NCBI GenBank assembly: GCA_910586095.1
Contig: CAJUHQ010000019.1
Span: 1,289-35,788 of the forward strand
Direction of reading: 5' to 3'
DNA length: 34,500 nucleotides
DNA from: an uncultured Lachnospiraceae bacterium
GTDB lineage: Bacteria; Bacillota; Clostridia; Lachnospirales; Lachnospiraceae
A program made the position numbers and the translations under genes. The notes under the pieces are model-generated. The model ran no database searches. It had not been told where the DNA came from and worked only from the letters and a program-made list of their open reading frames with translations. This document shows positions 15,939-24,170 of the stretch, piece by piece (position 1 is the stretch's first letter; every line of letters begins with the position of its first letter).

Positions 15939-16397
15939 TTATCCATTATCCAGACGCCACAGTTCTACAGTACAGTCTTCAAAAATCTCTTCTATCATTT
16001 GATATACTACGTTCCAGTTTGCGCCACCGCGAACAGAACCAATTTTATAGGGCATGGCGATACTAAGATTCTCGTCAAAACAGTATTGCTTTAAGTTAAG
16101 AAAACATGATCGCAAGGCATCTAAATCGGTGTATTGTTTTTTATGGCCATACTGATTCTGAGCAAATAAATTTGCATAGATTCTATTGTCAGCCTTAGAT
16201 TTAAAATAGTGTACACTTCCTAGTAATTGTTCAGGGGTTTTTGTAGAACAAAAGCTGTAATAATCTTGATATACAGATTTGTCATGAAGTCGGATAGCCT
16301 TTGCAACGCCTGAATTAAAAGCACCTTTGCAATTTACTTGATGTGCAATGAGATTGGTTTTGGATGTAAGTAAATCTCCATCAATAATTTGTATCAT
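15939..16397 (-). CDS. Macro-domain (ADP-ribose-binding) protein
   Basis: 152 aa, a single macro domain. The start IIDGDLLTSKTNLIAHQVNCKG and the middle GVAKAIR correspond to the ADP-ribose pocket, and SVRGGANWNVV matches the second loop of the family. Members bind ADP-ribose or ADP-ribose 1''-phosphate; many hydrolyse it or remove ADP-ribose from proteins. It lacks a long insertion or extra domain. AGGAAGG lies before the ATG on the minus strand. It is the second gene of a minus-strand pair, but it has its own candidate promoter and lies 117 nt from the hydrolase gene. Confidence 0.8.
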   Translation of the reverse strand: MIQIIDGDLLTSKTNLIAHQVNCKGAFNSGVAKAIRLHDKSVYQDYYSFCSTKTPEQLLGSVHYFKSKADNRIYANLFAQNQYGHKKQYTDLDALRSCFLNLKQYCFDENLSIAMPYKIGSVRGGANWNVVYQMIEEIFEDCTVELWRLDNG

Positions 16398-16424
16398 TCT
16401 TTAGCCTTCCTACCTATTAAAGTG

Positions 16425-16454
16425 GTTAAACAAGTCCAAAGTAACTTTTGTCAA
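16425..16454 (-). promoter_or_regulatory. Candidate promoter for macro-domain gene
   Basis: On the minus strand TTGACA (16454-16449), an 18-bp spacer and TTTAAC (16430-16425) lie just ahead of the ribosome site. The -35 is perfect, the -10 moderate. Confidence 0.45.
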
Positions 16455-16514
16455 CGCGTATAAATTTATTATATATCTACTATATAATAAATACAAGTAT
16501 AGAAAAAAGAGCAT

Positions 16515-17228
16515 TTAATTAGTGTGATAGTGATCTGGTATGAAGTCTAAAATCAACTGTACAGATATTTGCCATTGCAATTCTTGTGATATAGTGGCAG
16601 AACCATCCCCTTTTTGGATTCCATAACAGCCAAAACCAGCATGATTTCCTCCTTCTATAATATGTTCAGTCAGAGAATTTGCGTTGGAGAGCGAAGCAGT
16701 ATATTTTTTATAATTTAAGATGTTGTCTTCGCTTCCATAAAGTGAGAGTACTGGAAGACCGCCGAGATCTTTTGTGGGATATGCGGCCAAGAGAATGAGC
16801 CCACAGAGATTTTGACCCTTTGACGCCGCAAAATTAGCAGCCATTGCACCGCCTAGAGAATGTCCACCAATATACCAATAGTCTATGTTAGGAAATTCGT
16901 TCATAATCTGTTTGGCGGCGTCAGGGCGAAAAACAGCTAGATGATAAGGCATTTTTACTGCAATGCAGCAAATACCATTCTCTGCAAGGCTAGATAGAAT
17001 AGGGCTGTATGCAGTTTCTTCTACTTTTGCGCCTGGATAAAAGATCAATCCACAGAGATTTTCACGGCTGCCATAGACTAGATAATCCGCTGTCTCTTCT
17101 GTGGCGGGAAAGTTGGATGTCTGAGTGTGATAATAATCTTTTGTATATAGATAAAAAATAGTTCCCATTGCTATAATCAATACGATCAATAGAGTGGCTA
17201 TTCGCATAACTAGCTTGTTGTTTTTCAT
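16515..17228 (-). CDS. Membrane-anchored alpha/beta hydrolase
   Basis: 237 aa. A signal anchor covers about residues 8-28 (IATLLIVLIIAMGTIFYLY). The nucleophile elbow GGHSLGG places Ser124. LYGSEDN supplies the acid, and the catalytic His is in GGNHAGFG near the C-terminus. It resembles the Abhydrolase_5 family (PF12695). The domain should face outside the cell; the substrate is unknown. The ATG at 17228 is chosen over 17333 because it has an upstream AGGATT and opens directly onto the anchor; the longer form would add 35 unconvincing residues. Near the ATG the upstream sequence has a candidate promoter on the same strand. Confidence 0.8.
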   Translation of the reverse strand: MKNNKLVMRIATLLIVLIIAMGTIFYLYTKDYYHTQTSNFPATEETADYLVYGSRENLCGLIFYPGAKVEETAYSPILSSLAENGICCIAVKMPYHLAVFRPDAAKQIMNEFPNIDYWYIGGHSLGGAMAANFAASKGQNLCGLILLAAYPTKDLGGLPVLSLYGSEDNILNYKKYTASLSNANSLTEHIIEGGNHAGFGCYGIQKGDGSATISQELQWQISVQLILDFIPDHYHTN

Positions 17229-17299
17229 AAAAGAATCCTCATCATGCAAACTTATAGGCTTTGCAAAACCATAACAAAAACGATTTCTAAGTTTTGTAT

Positions 17300-17329
17300 A
17301 ATATATGCTTCTAACACTAGACATTCCAA
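17300..17329 (-). promoter_or_regulatory. Candidate promoter for the alpha/beta hydrolase
   Basis: On the minus strand TTGGAA (17329-17324), an 18-bp spacer and TATATT (17305-17300). It lies about 70 nt before the chosen ATG, which also supports the shorter protein. Confidence 0.45.
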
Positions 17330-17365
17330 TCATATCTGTGTTGGACTAGAGGTATACAAGAAATA

Positions 17366-17512
17366 ATGTGAGAAGTACTTCTAACTGCCTGTGGCAGTTT
17401 TCGCTCACAGCAAAGGCTGTTTTACAGAGAAAACTAAGTCTGCATAGCAGACTTTTTTCACACTCATGATTGGAGTGCCCGCAAAGGCGGGCAGGTGGGA
17501 GTTAGTGTGATT
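17366..17512 (+). repeat. Family C element joined to a partial B unit
   Basis: The order is C then B, the reverse of the copies at 0.5 and 4.6 kb. AGAAGTACTTCT is at 17371-17382. The second inner hairpin is ACAGC/GCTGT, where other copies have GCAGC/GCTGC: both sides changed together. The right arm of the outer stem is shortened (AGAAAACT). A terminator hairpin AAGTCTGC/GCAGACTT (17436-17443/17447-17454) with T-tract follows. The B part keeps CCCGC/GCGGG, and TCACAC/GTGTGA close it. Confidence 0.85.
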
Positions 17513-17964
17513 ACATTATACCGTTTGTCATGTGATGGTACAATATTTTTCTGCTAGAAAGCTTTTTATAGTATGAAGCTTCCTAGCAGATAGAAGGAAT
17601 GAATGTGTTGTAATTGGAATAGGATTATAATATGATAGTTTATTATAGTATTTTATAGTCCATACAAATCAAAAGAACGTGCTAAAAAATTTAATAATTT
17701 ATTAATAAAATATATCTATTTTGTTACAAAATTATTAGCAAATATGTCCCCTATACTTTTTTAGAAATTTAGGATATACTGTAATATAAAGCCAGAAAAA
17801 TTTTTGCGTACGCAAAGTTTTCAAAAAGTGTAAAAATATGAAATTAGGTGACTATTTGTGCCGCGAGCTCCAGCAGTGAATGAATGATTTCAATGCGAAC
17901 AAAGTTCACGATGTGAAGATGTTGTCAGCATGGACGATTATCATGAAATGAGGATGTGAAGGAA
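17513..17964. other. Long AT-rich intergenic region before the 88-aa gene
   Basis: No convincing gene. It holds the inverted repeat at 17551-17589, a very AT-rich stretch at 17610-17800 with a possible TATACT (17775-17780), a perfect 14-bp palindrome TTTGCGTACGCAAA (17803-17816) that looks like an operator, and a stretch at 17840-17950 with several short inverted repeats (GAAC-AAA-GTTC, TTCAC-GAT-GTGAA) that may fold in the mRNA leader. I do not recognise a known riboswitch. Confidence 0.5.
17551..17589. repeat. 13-bp inverted repeat in divergent intergenic region
   Basis: CTGCTAG-A-AAGCTT (17551-17564) pairs with AAGCTT-C-CTAGCAG (17576-17589) with one internal mismatch and an 11-nt loop. 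There is no T-tract. It is unlike the three repeat families and could be an operator or a transcript-end structure. Confidence 0.6.
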
Positions 17965-18231
17965 ATGTCTGAAAAGAAGCAACAGCAGGGGCGAGAGATT
18001 GCTTTTGTAGAAACATATAATGAAGATGTAAAAAAAACAATTGAAAGGGCTTTCTTACGGCGCGGCGTTTCCTATTTGATTAAGGTTGACAAAGTTGCAA
18101 AGATAAAACAAGGACTTTTTGGAAGTAAAATAAAGTACACATTTCAAATTAACAGATATCAACAAGAAGAAGCTAAAGCGGCAGTGGAAGAAAAAAATCT
18201 AGATGAGAATACTATTAGATTTTTGACATGA
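17965..18231 (+). CDS. Conserved-looking 88-aa protein, DUF2007-like
   Basis: 88 aa. It begins with a polar stretch (MSEKKQQQGREIAFVETYNE), followed by a small alpha/beta pattern: FVETY, a helix (DVKKTIERAFLRRG), two strands (SYLIKVDKV and IKYTFQINRY) and a helix rich in Ala and Glu. This pattern, a strand plus a helix bringing a gene-product end near a GVSY-type turn, recalls the DUF2007 putative signal-transducing proteins, but the match is only by eye. GAGG lies 11 nt before the ATG at 17965; a GTG at 17956 is too close to that site. The stop codon TGA is also the first bases of a decayed family C repeat. Confidence 0.6.
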   Translation: MSEKKQQQGREIAFVETYNEDVKKTIERAFLRRGVSYLIKVDKVAKIKQGLFGSKIKYTFQINRYQQEEAKAAVEEKNLDENTIRFLT

Positions 18232-18277
18232 AAAGTATTTCTAAAGCTTACGGCAAGAGAAAAGTACTAAGTTTCAC
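18228..18277 (+). repeat. Decayed family C element overlapping a stop codon
   Basis: AGTATTTCT (18234-18242) faces AGAAAAGTACT (18258-18268), and TGAAA/TTTCA close the structure. The inner hairpins are reduced to AAGCTTACGGCAAG. The left end (TGAAAAGTA) includes the stop codon of the preceding gene. Confidence 0.6.
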
Positions 18278-18311
18278 GCCAAAGATTTGATGTTAGCATG
18301 ATACGACAATT

Positions 18312-18340
18312 AAAAGGTGTCACGCATGTGGCACCTTTTT
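18312..18340 (+). terminator. Strong intrinsic terminator
   Basis: AAAAGGTGTCAC (18312-18323) pairs with GTGGCACCTTTT (18328-18339), one wobble pair, loop GCAT, ending in a T-run. It ends the transcript of the 88-aa gene. Confidence 0.85.
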
Positions 18341-18365
18341 GTTGCGAATGATTGTGATTAGAATA

Positions 18366-18397
18366 ATTGTTTGGAAAACTCTGGTTTTTCAAACAAT
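18366..18397 (+). promoter_or_regulatory. 13-bp hairpin upstream of the 75-aa gene
   Basis: ATTGTTTGGAAAA (18366-18378) pairs with TTTTTCAAACAAT (18385-18397) with one G.T wobble and a 6-nt loop. It lies about 50 nt before the ATG at 18449 and no T-tract follows, so it may be a leader structure or an operator. Confidence 0.5.
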
Positions 18398-18448
18398 CAA
18401 AAGTTTATTTTGTAAAGTATAAGTTGGTAGAATGGAGGATATAGAACA

Positions 18449-18676
18449 ATGATAGATTTTTCAGCAGTTATGAAAATGAAAGGGGCATGGGAGACGTTTA
18501 CGCGAAATCACCCCAAGTTTATGCCATTTATGCAGGCAGTAGGTCAAGAGGCCATTGCAGATGGTACAATTATTGAGGTAAAGGTAACAAGTCCTGAAGG
18601 AAAAGAATACAATACCAATATGAAAATTACACAGAGTGATCTCGACTTGTTTGCACAGCTTAAAGGAATGATCTAA
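18449..18676 (+). CDS. Small conserved-looking protein of unknown function
   Basis: 75 aa, not recognised. GGAGG lies about 10 nt before the ATG. The first half is helical and hydrophobic on one face (MIDFSAVMKMKGAWETFTRNHPKF), followed by a strand pair (TIIEVKVTSPEGKEY, NMKITQSD) and a short terminal helix. No membrane segment, signal peptide or metal motif is seen. Good codon use and a clear ribosome site make it a real gene. It stands alone between a terminator and the methionine aminopeptidase gene. Confidence 0.65.
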   Translation: MIDFSAVMKMKGAWETFTRNHPKFMPFMQAVGQEAIADGTIIEVKVTSPEGKEYNTNMKITQSDLDLFAQLKGMI

Positions 18677-18797
18677 AAGGTTTTAGTAAGATAAAAAATC
18701 CCATAAATGTTTTTCTTACAAAAATAGTCATGATTGGTATGGAGCAGTTAGAAAATCATTATGAGTATGTAATAAAATGTGCTTCAGGAGAGAAATT

Positions 18798-19745
18798 ATG
18801 AAAAGAAATGTTTTGGAATACAATACAATGCGCAAAAAAGTGTCAGATCAAAGCTTGTTTGAAAAAGAAGTAGAGGAAAAAATTGGCAGGAATGATGTCT
18901 GTTGGTGTGGAAGTGGCAAAAAATACAAAAAGTGTCATTGTGATATGGATGTGAGACTAGATGATTATAGAAATAAAGGAGTATTGGTGCCAGCACGACG
19001 CATTATTAAAAATGCGGTACAGATTGAAGGGATACGCGAAAGTGCAAAAATTAATATTGAAATTTTAGATTATATTGATGCTCATATCAAAACAGGGATC
19101 ACAACACAGGAGATCGATGATTGGGTGTGCGCTATCACAAAAAAACATCATGCAATAGCCGCTACTCTAAATTATGAGGGATATCCTAAAAGTGTCTGTA
19201 CATCAATTAACAATGTAGTATGTCATGGGATACCATCAAAAGAGACAGTGCTTCAAGAGGGTGATATCATCAATGTCGATGCGTCCACAATCTATCAGGG
19301 ATATTTTTCTGATTCGTCTAGGATGTATTGTATAGGAACTGTTTCGGCAGAGAAAAAACGTTTAGTAGATATTGCTCGGACAAGCCTAGAGGTTGGATTG
19401 GAATATGTGCAACCGTGGAGAAAAATTGGAGATATGGGGGCGGCGATCCATGAGTTTGCCATAGAAAATGGATATAGTGTCGTCAGAGAAATCGGAGGTC
19501 ATGGTGTAGGGCTTGCATTTCATGAGGACCCGTGGGTGAGCTATGTCTGTCCAAAAGATACAGGGATGCTGTTAGTGCCAGGTATGATATTTACAATAGA
19601 ACCTATGATTAATATGGGCAAGGAGGAGATCTATATATCCGATGAGGATGGTTGGACAGTTTATACAGAAGATGGATTGCCTTCTGCTCAGTGGGAAATC
19701 CAAGTGCTAGTCACAGAGGATGGATATGAGATTCTCTCGTATTAA
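18798..19745 (+). CDS. map: Methionine aminopeptidase with N-terminal SEC-C zinc motif
   Basis: 315 aa. Residues 28-50 form a SEC-C motif (GRNDVCWCGSGKKYKKCHC; Cys35, Cys37, Cys46, Cys48). The catalytic domain follows at about 62-313 with all five metal ligands of type I MetAP: Asp161, Asp172, His235, Glu268, Glu300. The enzyme removes the initiator Met from new proteins. The SEC-C motif, also found on SecA, binds zinc and is thought to help contact the ribosome or partner proteins. AGGAG precedes the ATG at 18798; an ATG at 18777 lies upstream of that site. The first 27 residues are a charged extension. Many Clostridia also carry a plain Map in the ribosomal protein cluster, so this may be a second copy. 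Confidence 0.88.
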   Translation: MKRNVLEYNTMRKKVSDQSLFEKEVEEKIGRNDVCWCGSGKKYKKCHCDMDVRLDDYRNKGVLVPARRIIKNAVQIEGIRESAKINIEILDYIDAHIKTGITTQEIDDWVCAITKKHHAIAATLNYEGYPKSVCTSINNVVCHGIPSKETVLQEGDIINVDASTIYQGYFSDSSRMYCIGTVSAEKKRLVDIARTSLEVGLEYVQPWRKIGDMGAAIHEFAIENGYSVVREIGGHGVGLAFHEDPWVSYVCPKDTGMLLVPGMIFTIEPMINMGKEEIYISDEDGWTVYTEDGLPSAQWEIQVLVTEDGYEILSY

Positions 19746-19794
19746 GAAATTGTATTAAAAAAGACTTGATTGCCTGTGCTGCCAAGGCGACCAT

Positions 19795-20190
19795 ATGGTA
19801 TATATGAAAGTAAGAACAATGTTGCAGAGAAATGATAAACGATTGATAGTAGGTCTACTAATGATAGCGGTTGTATCTGCGCTTGCAGTAAAAATGATAC
19901 AACATAGTCAAGGTGGAATGATTCAGATCACAATAGATGGACAACTCTATGGTGAGTATAGTTTGTCAGAGGATCAGGTTATCACAATAGAAGAACCATT
20001 TGGATATAATCAGATTATTGTAAGAGAGGGAGCTGCCTATATGTCAAAGGCGGATTGTCCTGATCAATATTGTATGGAATATGTTCCGATTTCCAAACAG
20101 ACAGAATTAATTGTATGTCTTCCACACAAACTTGTAGTAGAGGTGACACAAGGGACCGCCAAAGAGAAAACAGATGTGATTGTTCCATAG
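19795..20190 (+). CDS. NusG domain II-containing protein
   Basis: 131 aa. One TM helix (about residues 17-35) is followed by an extracellular beta-rich domain with the pattern ADCPDQYCMEY and IVCLPHKLVVEV seen in NusG_II (PF07009) proteins of Clostridia. The two cysteines of CPDQYC and the one in VCLPH are typical. Function is unknown; in many genomes these genes sit beside the Gx transporter and the flavin transferase ApbE, pointing to a role near membrane redox proteins. AAGG lies 7 nt before the ATG. The Gx transporter gene follows after 75 nt. Confidence 0.8.
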   Translation: MVYMKVRTMLQRNDKRLIVGLLMIAVVSALAVKMIQHSQGGMIQITIDGQLYGEYSLSEDQVITIEEPFGYNQIIVREGAAYMSKADCPDQYCMEYVPISKQTELIVCLPHKLVVEVTQGTAKEKTDVIVP

Positions 20191-20265
20191 GAATAGTGAT
20201 AAAATAATATAAAAATTTAAAATGTGCAGGATTGTAAAGAAGGTGAATAGGAGTTTGTAGGAAAA

Positions 20266-20760
20266 ATGACAACAAAAAGGATTGCTTATTGTGCTATGTT
20301 GACTGCATTGGCAATGATATTTGGATATGTGGAGGCTTTGTTTCCTTTTTCGTTTGGAATTCCTGGTATGAAGTTGGGACTAGCTAATTTGGTGATTGTG
20401 ACAGCGCTATATTTATTGCCAGCCTATCAAGTATTCTGTATTCAAGTGGCACGTATCGTGCTAATTTCCTTTTTATTTGGAAATATGTCTATGATGCTTT
20501 ACAGTATAGCAGGGGGTGTTCTTAGCTTTTTTGTGATGTATGTGTTAAAATATCGAACAGGATATTCGATTATAGGAGTCAGTGTAGCTGGTGGAGTAAG
20601 TCATAATATAGGACAACTTTTGGTAGCATGTATTGTGGTTGAAAATAGCAAAGTGATCTTATATTTGCCTATTTTGTTGATTGCAGGTGTAGTCACAGGG
20701 GCACTGATAGGGATAGTAGCACAGAGGATTCGAAGTACAGTTAAAAAAGTAAGATTGTAA
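20266..20760 (+). CDS. Gx transporter family protein (PF07456)
   Basis: 164 aa, about five TM helices. The N-terminus RIAYCAMLTALAMIFGYVEAL and the segment GIPGMKLGLANLVIV are characteristic of the family once named heptaprenyl diphosphate synthase component I and now called Gx transporter. It resembles the S-component fold of ECF-type vitamin transporters. The substrate is unknown. It directly follows the NusG II gene, the usual arrangement. The translation start at 20266 has GTAGGA just before it. dinB begins 42 nt after the stop codon. Confidence 0.8.
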   Translation: MTTKRIAYCAMLTALAMIFGYVEALFPFSFGIPGMKLGLANLVIVTALYLLPAYQVFCIQVARIVLISFLFGNMSMMLYSIAGGVLSFFVMYVLKYRTGYSIIGVSVAGGVSHNIGQLLVACIVVENSKVILYLPILLIAGVVTGALIGIVAQRIRSTVKKVRL

Positions 20761-20802
20761 GGACGCAACAAGAATAATAGCAAAGTGAACAGGAGTATAT
20801 TT

Positions 20803-22020
20803 ATGTCAGAAGAGCGACTGATTTTTCATGTGGATGTGAATAGTGCCTTTTTATCGTGGGAGGCAGTAGAGCGTCTAAAGCATCCAGAGAGATCTCCAGA
20901 GTGTTCAGTAGATTTGCGCACGATTCCAGCCGCAGTGGGGGGAGATCAATCTAAACGCCGTGGAATTATTCTGGCTAAGTCCATTCCTGCAAAAAAGTAT
21001 GGAGTGCAGACGGGAGAACCCATTACAGATGCGTTAAAGAAGTGTCCTACGTTGATGATCGTCCCATCTAGTCATAGTCTATATCAACAATATTCTAGAG
21101 CCTTTCTAGCACTTCTTGAACATTATTCAGATAGGATAGAACCATGTAGTATAGATGAATGTTTTATAGATATGACAGGAACAGAGCGCTTGTTTGGCCC
21201 TCCTGTGGAAGCAGCAACACGCATAAAGAATGAAATATATCATAAACTTGGATTTACTGTCAATATAGGGATCTCAACTAATAAATTGTTGGCAAAGATG
21301 GCGAGTGATTTTCGCAAACCCAATCAAGTGCATACGCTATTTCCTGATGAAATACAAGATAAAATGTGGAGGCTTCCTGTGCGCGATTTGTTTTTTGTAG
21401 GAAAATCTACGGAGAAGACTCTTCATACATTGGGGATACACACAATAGGAGAACTTGCCAGAATGGACTTGCAGGTATTGAAAGGGACATTAAAAAAGCA
21501 AGGGGAGGCAATTTGGAGATTTGCAAATGGTGAAGGGGTGTCCATAGTTGATCCAAATCCAACAGACAATAAAAGTTATGGAAACGCTACGACAATCGCA
21601 TTTGATGTCATAGATGAGAGTACAGCCTGTATGGTACTGATGGCGCTTGCCGAGACAGTAGGAAGAAGGCTTAGGAGTGATGGTGTCAGAGCGAAGGTTG
21701 TAACTGTCACAATCAAGTATAGTGACTTGTCAAAAGTATCGCATCAATGTGAAGGAGTACATGATACCAATAGCACGAATGAACTGTATGAGATCGCACG
21801 CAGATTGTTTGTGGAGTTGTGGGATGGCAGGCCGATACGGCTGCTTGGTATTCAGACAAGTCATATTAGCTCTATCAATACGCCGCGTCAGATGTCTCTT
21901 TTTGATAGTGATTGCTATGAAAAATATGAGAAGCTCGACAAGGCAATGGATAGCATACGCGAAAAATATGGTTGGGATGCCATTAAGCGTGCATCTTTTC
22001 TAGAAAATCCTCCTTTGTAA
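20803..22020 (+). CDS. dinB: Y-family DNA polymerase (DinB/Pol IV-like)
   Basis: 405 aa. The palm begins with FHVDVNSAFLSWE (residues 8-20), giving the first catalytic Asp11. SIDECFIDMT supplies Asp118 and Glu119. GISTNKLLAKMASDFRKPN matches the fingers/thumb boundary, and the C-terminal little-finger domain runs to RQMSLFD, a beta-clamp-binding-like pentapeptide (QMSLF). The enzyme performs error-prone synthesis past DNA damage. The insert PERSPECSVDLRT (28-40) and Asn13-Ser-Ala-Phe in place of the usual DxDxFFxSxE pattern mark the Firmicutes subgroup. AGGAG at 20791-20795 decides for the ATG at 20803. No LexA box was recognised upstream; it probably reads through from the Gx transporter gene. 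Confidence 0.87.
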   Translation: MSEERLIFHVDVNSAFLSWEAVERLKHPERSPECSVDLRTIPAAVGGDQSKRRGIILAKSIPAKKYGVQTGEPITDALKKCPTLMIVPSSHSLYQQYSRAFLALLEHYSDRIEPCSIDECFIDMTGTERLFGPPVEAATRIKNEIYHKLGFTVNIGISTNKLLAKMASDFRKPNQVHTLFPDEIQDKMWRLPVRDLFFVGKSTEKTLHTLGIHTIGELARMDLQVLKGTLKKQGEAIWRFANGEGVSIVDPNPTDNKSYGNATTIAFDVIDESTACMVLMALAETVGRRLRSDGVRAKVVTVTIKYSDLSKVSHQCEGVHDTNSTNELYEIARRLFVELWDGRPIRLLGIQTSHISSINTPRQMSLFDSDCYEKYEKLDKAMDSIREKYGWDAIKRASFLENPPL

Positions 22021-22096
22021 CAAGAAAGAAATATAAGTGAAGTCAATAAATTATAGATCAATTGTAGTAAAAAAATAAATTTATTGTGAAAATTTG

Positions 22097-22125
22097 TTGA
22101 CCAATACAGGTTGTTAAAGTATAAT
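22097..22125 (+). promoter_or_regulatory. SigA-type promoter for the chemoreceptor gene
   Basis: TTGACC (22097-22102), a 17-bp spacer and TATAAT (22120-22125). It lies about 120 bp before the ATG, leaving a leader of about 110 nt. It is of the vegetative type rather than the sigma-28 type often seen for motility genes. Confidence 0.8.
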
Positions 22126-22244
22126 TTGTAGTATAAAATGCCAAAAAAGGAACAAAAGATGACTTCCAATTGTAAAAAATGACCAATCATATAAATACAA
22201 TAGGAAATATAATATCGCATCAAGAGCAATGGGAGGGTACAGTT

Positions 22245-23957
22245 ATGAAGGCGAAAGTTGCTGTGAACAATATGGGAAATACCAAAGTAGGCAAGAACAG
22301 TCAAATTGCACATCTGAAAAAAATTGTGCGTGGAACAAAGGGATCACTGATTGTTGGTACTGCGTTGTTAGTACTTTTGTTTGTGTCAGTGGTTGGTTTT
22401 GTGAATGTGGCACAGCAGCAGGTAGATTGTACCATGTACCTTAATCAGTATAGAACTGGCTCAAAGGCATTGACAACAGCAGTCAGATGTTATGCAGTCA
22501 CAGGCGATCAGCAGTATTATGATGCATATATGAAGGAATTGAATGTTGAAAAAAATAGAGATCATGCGTTAGAGAATCTGCAAAAAGGCCATCTTAACGA
22601 TGCAGAGTGGGAAGAGCTTAGTAGAGTGGTAGCACTGTCAAATGGGTTGGTGCCAATGGAAGAGAGTGCAATGAAGGCAGTGAGTGAGGGGGATATACAG
22701 ACTGCTACAGAGTATGTATTTGGCTCAGAATATACAGATACTATTAATGAGATTCATGATCTTACGGATAAGACGATTTCTGATATTTTGGAGCGTTTGC
22801 GCGTTAAAAAAATTACTTATTTGGTGTTTGAAGTCATCACTGCGTTGTTGTTTATGGCAGGTTTTATCAAGATGATTTTTCAAAGTTTTCAGACCATACG
22901 ATTTGCAGGTGAACAACTAATGATCCCAATTTTGAAGGTGTCTGAGCAGATGACTGCATTGGCAGCAGGGGATTTACATAAAGAGTTGGATCTTGTGGCA
23001 GATGACAGTGAAGTAGGAAGAATGGTAGGGGATATCTCCACCATGAAAAATGGATTGATGAATTTGATCGAGGAAGTATCATTCATACTAGAACAGATGT
23101 CACTTGGTAATTACAATGTATCTATCCAACAAAAATATGTAGGAGATTATATTCTGATAGAGCAGTCTTTGCGAAAAATTATTGATGTTATGCGCGAAAC
23201 AGTTAGAACAATTAGCAATGCTGCTAATGAGATTGACAATGGTTCAGGTCAATTGACCCAGGCGGCGGAGGATTTGGCTAATGCATGTACTTCACAGGCA
23301 TGTCAAGTATCTGATTTAGTTATGTTGATGACAGAACTTGAGGAGAGTATTCAGTACAATGAAAAAGAGGCTGAGGAGGCTGTCAAAATATCCAATTTAG
23401 CAAGTTCTACTCTTGTAGTGGCGGCAGATAAGATGAAAGAGCTTGGAGAGGCGATGGGAAAGATTAATGAGTGTTCTATGCAGATTAATTCTGTGACAGA
23501 TGCTATATCAGATCTCGCTGATGAAATCGAGATGCTTTCCTTAAATGCTTCTATCGAGTCAGCAAGAGCCGGTGAAGCAGGCCGCGGATTTGCAGTGGTG
23601 GCAGAGCAAGTGAAAAAATTGGCGGAAGCATCACAGCAAGCGGCAGGTCAGACCAGTGAGTTGATTGAAAAAACCACAGAAGCAGTAGAGAAAGGAATGC
23701 GCATTGCTGCAGAATCAGCAGAGAATATGGAAGAAGTGCAGATGGGGTCAGAAGAGACAGCAGCGCGTATCAATGGAATTGTGGAGAAACTTAAAAAAGA
23801 AGTAGAAGGTATACAGCAAATTAATGATGGTATTAATGTTGTTGTAGGCTTTGTTGATAACAATTCGGCAACCTCAGAGGAGACGGCCGCTGTAAGTGAA
23901 CAGCAGAAGAAACAAGTAGAATCAATGGTAGAGCTTATGAGTAAATTTAGAGTATAA
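22245..23957 (+). CDS. Methyl-accepting chemotaxis protein
   Basis: 570 aa. TM1 at about 34-55, a sensory four-helix bundle outside (about 56-188), TM2 at about 190-211, HAMP (about 212-265) and a long coiled-coil signalling domain. The hairpin tip has the conserved SLNASIESARAGEAGRGFAVV and AEQVKKLAE (about 433-462), the site that contacts CheA and CheW. No CheR/CheB docking pentapeptide is seen at the C-terminus. The ligand is unknown. GGGAGG decides for the ATG at 22245 over an upstream ATG at 22179. The gene has its own promoter and terminator, so it is monocistronic. Confidence 0.92.
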   Translation: MKAKVAVNNMGNTKVGKNSQIAHLKKIVRGTKGSLIVGTALLVLLFVSVVGFVNVAQQQVDCTMYLNQYRTGSKALTTAVRCYAVTGDQQYYDAYMKELNVEKNRDHALENLQKGHLNDAEWEELSRVVALSNGLVPMEESAMKAVSEGDIQTATEYVFGSEYTDTINEIHDLTDKTISDILERLRVKKITYLVFEVITALLFMAGFIKMIFQSFQTIRFAGEQLMIPILKVSEQMTALAAGDLHKELDLVADDSEVGRMVGDISTMKNGLMNLIEEVSFILEQMSLGNYNVSIQQKYVGDYILIEQSLRKIIDVMRETVRTISNAANEIDNGSGQLTQAAEDLANACTSQACQVSDLVMLMTELEESIQYNEKEAEEAVKISNLASSTLVVAADKMKELGEAMGKINECSMQINSVTDAISDLADEIEMLSLNASIESARAGEAGRGFAVVAEQVKKLAEASQQAAGQTSELIEKTTEAVEKGMRIAAESAENMEEVQMGSEETAARINGIVEKLKKEVEGIQQINDGINVVVGFVDNNSATSEETAAVSEQQKKQVESMVELMSKFRV

Positions 23958-24002
23958 TTAAAATAGAGAGAATGTTCTCTTTCTAGGTGCAATTTGCGAA
24001 TG

Positions 24003-24038
24003 AAAACAGTTGTTATGAATAGTAACAACTGTTTTTTC
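24003..24038 (+). terminator. Strong intrinsic terminator after the chemoreceptor
   Basis: AAAACAGTTGTTA (24003-24015) pairs perfectly with TAACAACTGTTTT (24023-24035), 7-nt loop, followed by a T-run. Confidence 0.88.
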
Positions 24039-24118
24039 ATAAGATTATCGCGGCGAAATGATCGAAATGAGAAGCGTTAAAAAGTGAGCTATTACTTTTT
24101 GATGTGAAATATTGTTAT

Positions 24119-24148
24119 TTGGATAAACAAACATAGAAATGATATAAA
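24119..24148 (+). promoter_or_regulatory. Candidate promoter for the CoA-transferase gene
   Basis: TTGGAT (24119-24124), an 18-bp spacer and TATAAA (24143-24148), about 20 bp before the ATG at 24171. A short hairpin AAAAAGT/ACTTTTT lies upstream near 24080-24100. Confidence 0.45.
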
Positions 24149-24170
24149 AAATTGAATAGGAGGGAAAAGG

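Noticed and set aside
17838..17879. 13-codon ORF (MKLGDYLCRELQQ) as a leader peptide
   Set aside because: No ribosome site, and no run of a single amino acid codon or attenuator structure was seen next to it.
17840..17955. c-di-GMP or other known riboswitch
   Set aside because: Short inverted repeats exist, but conserved core sequences of known classes were not recognised.
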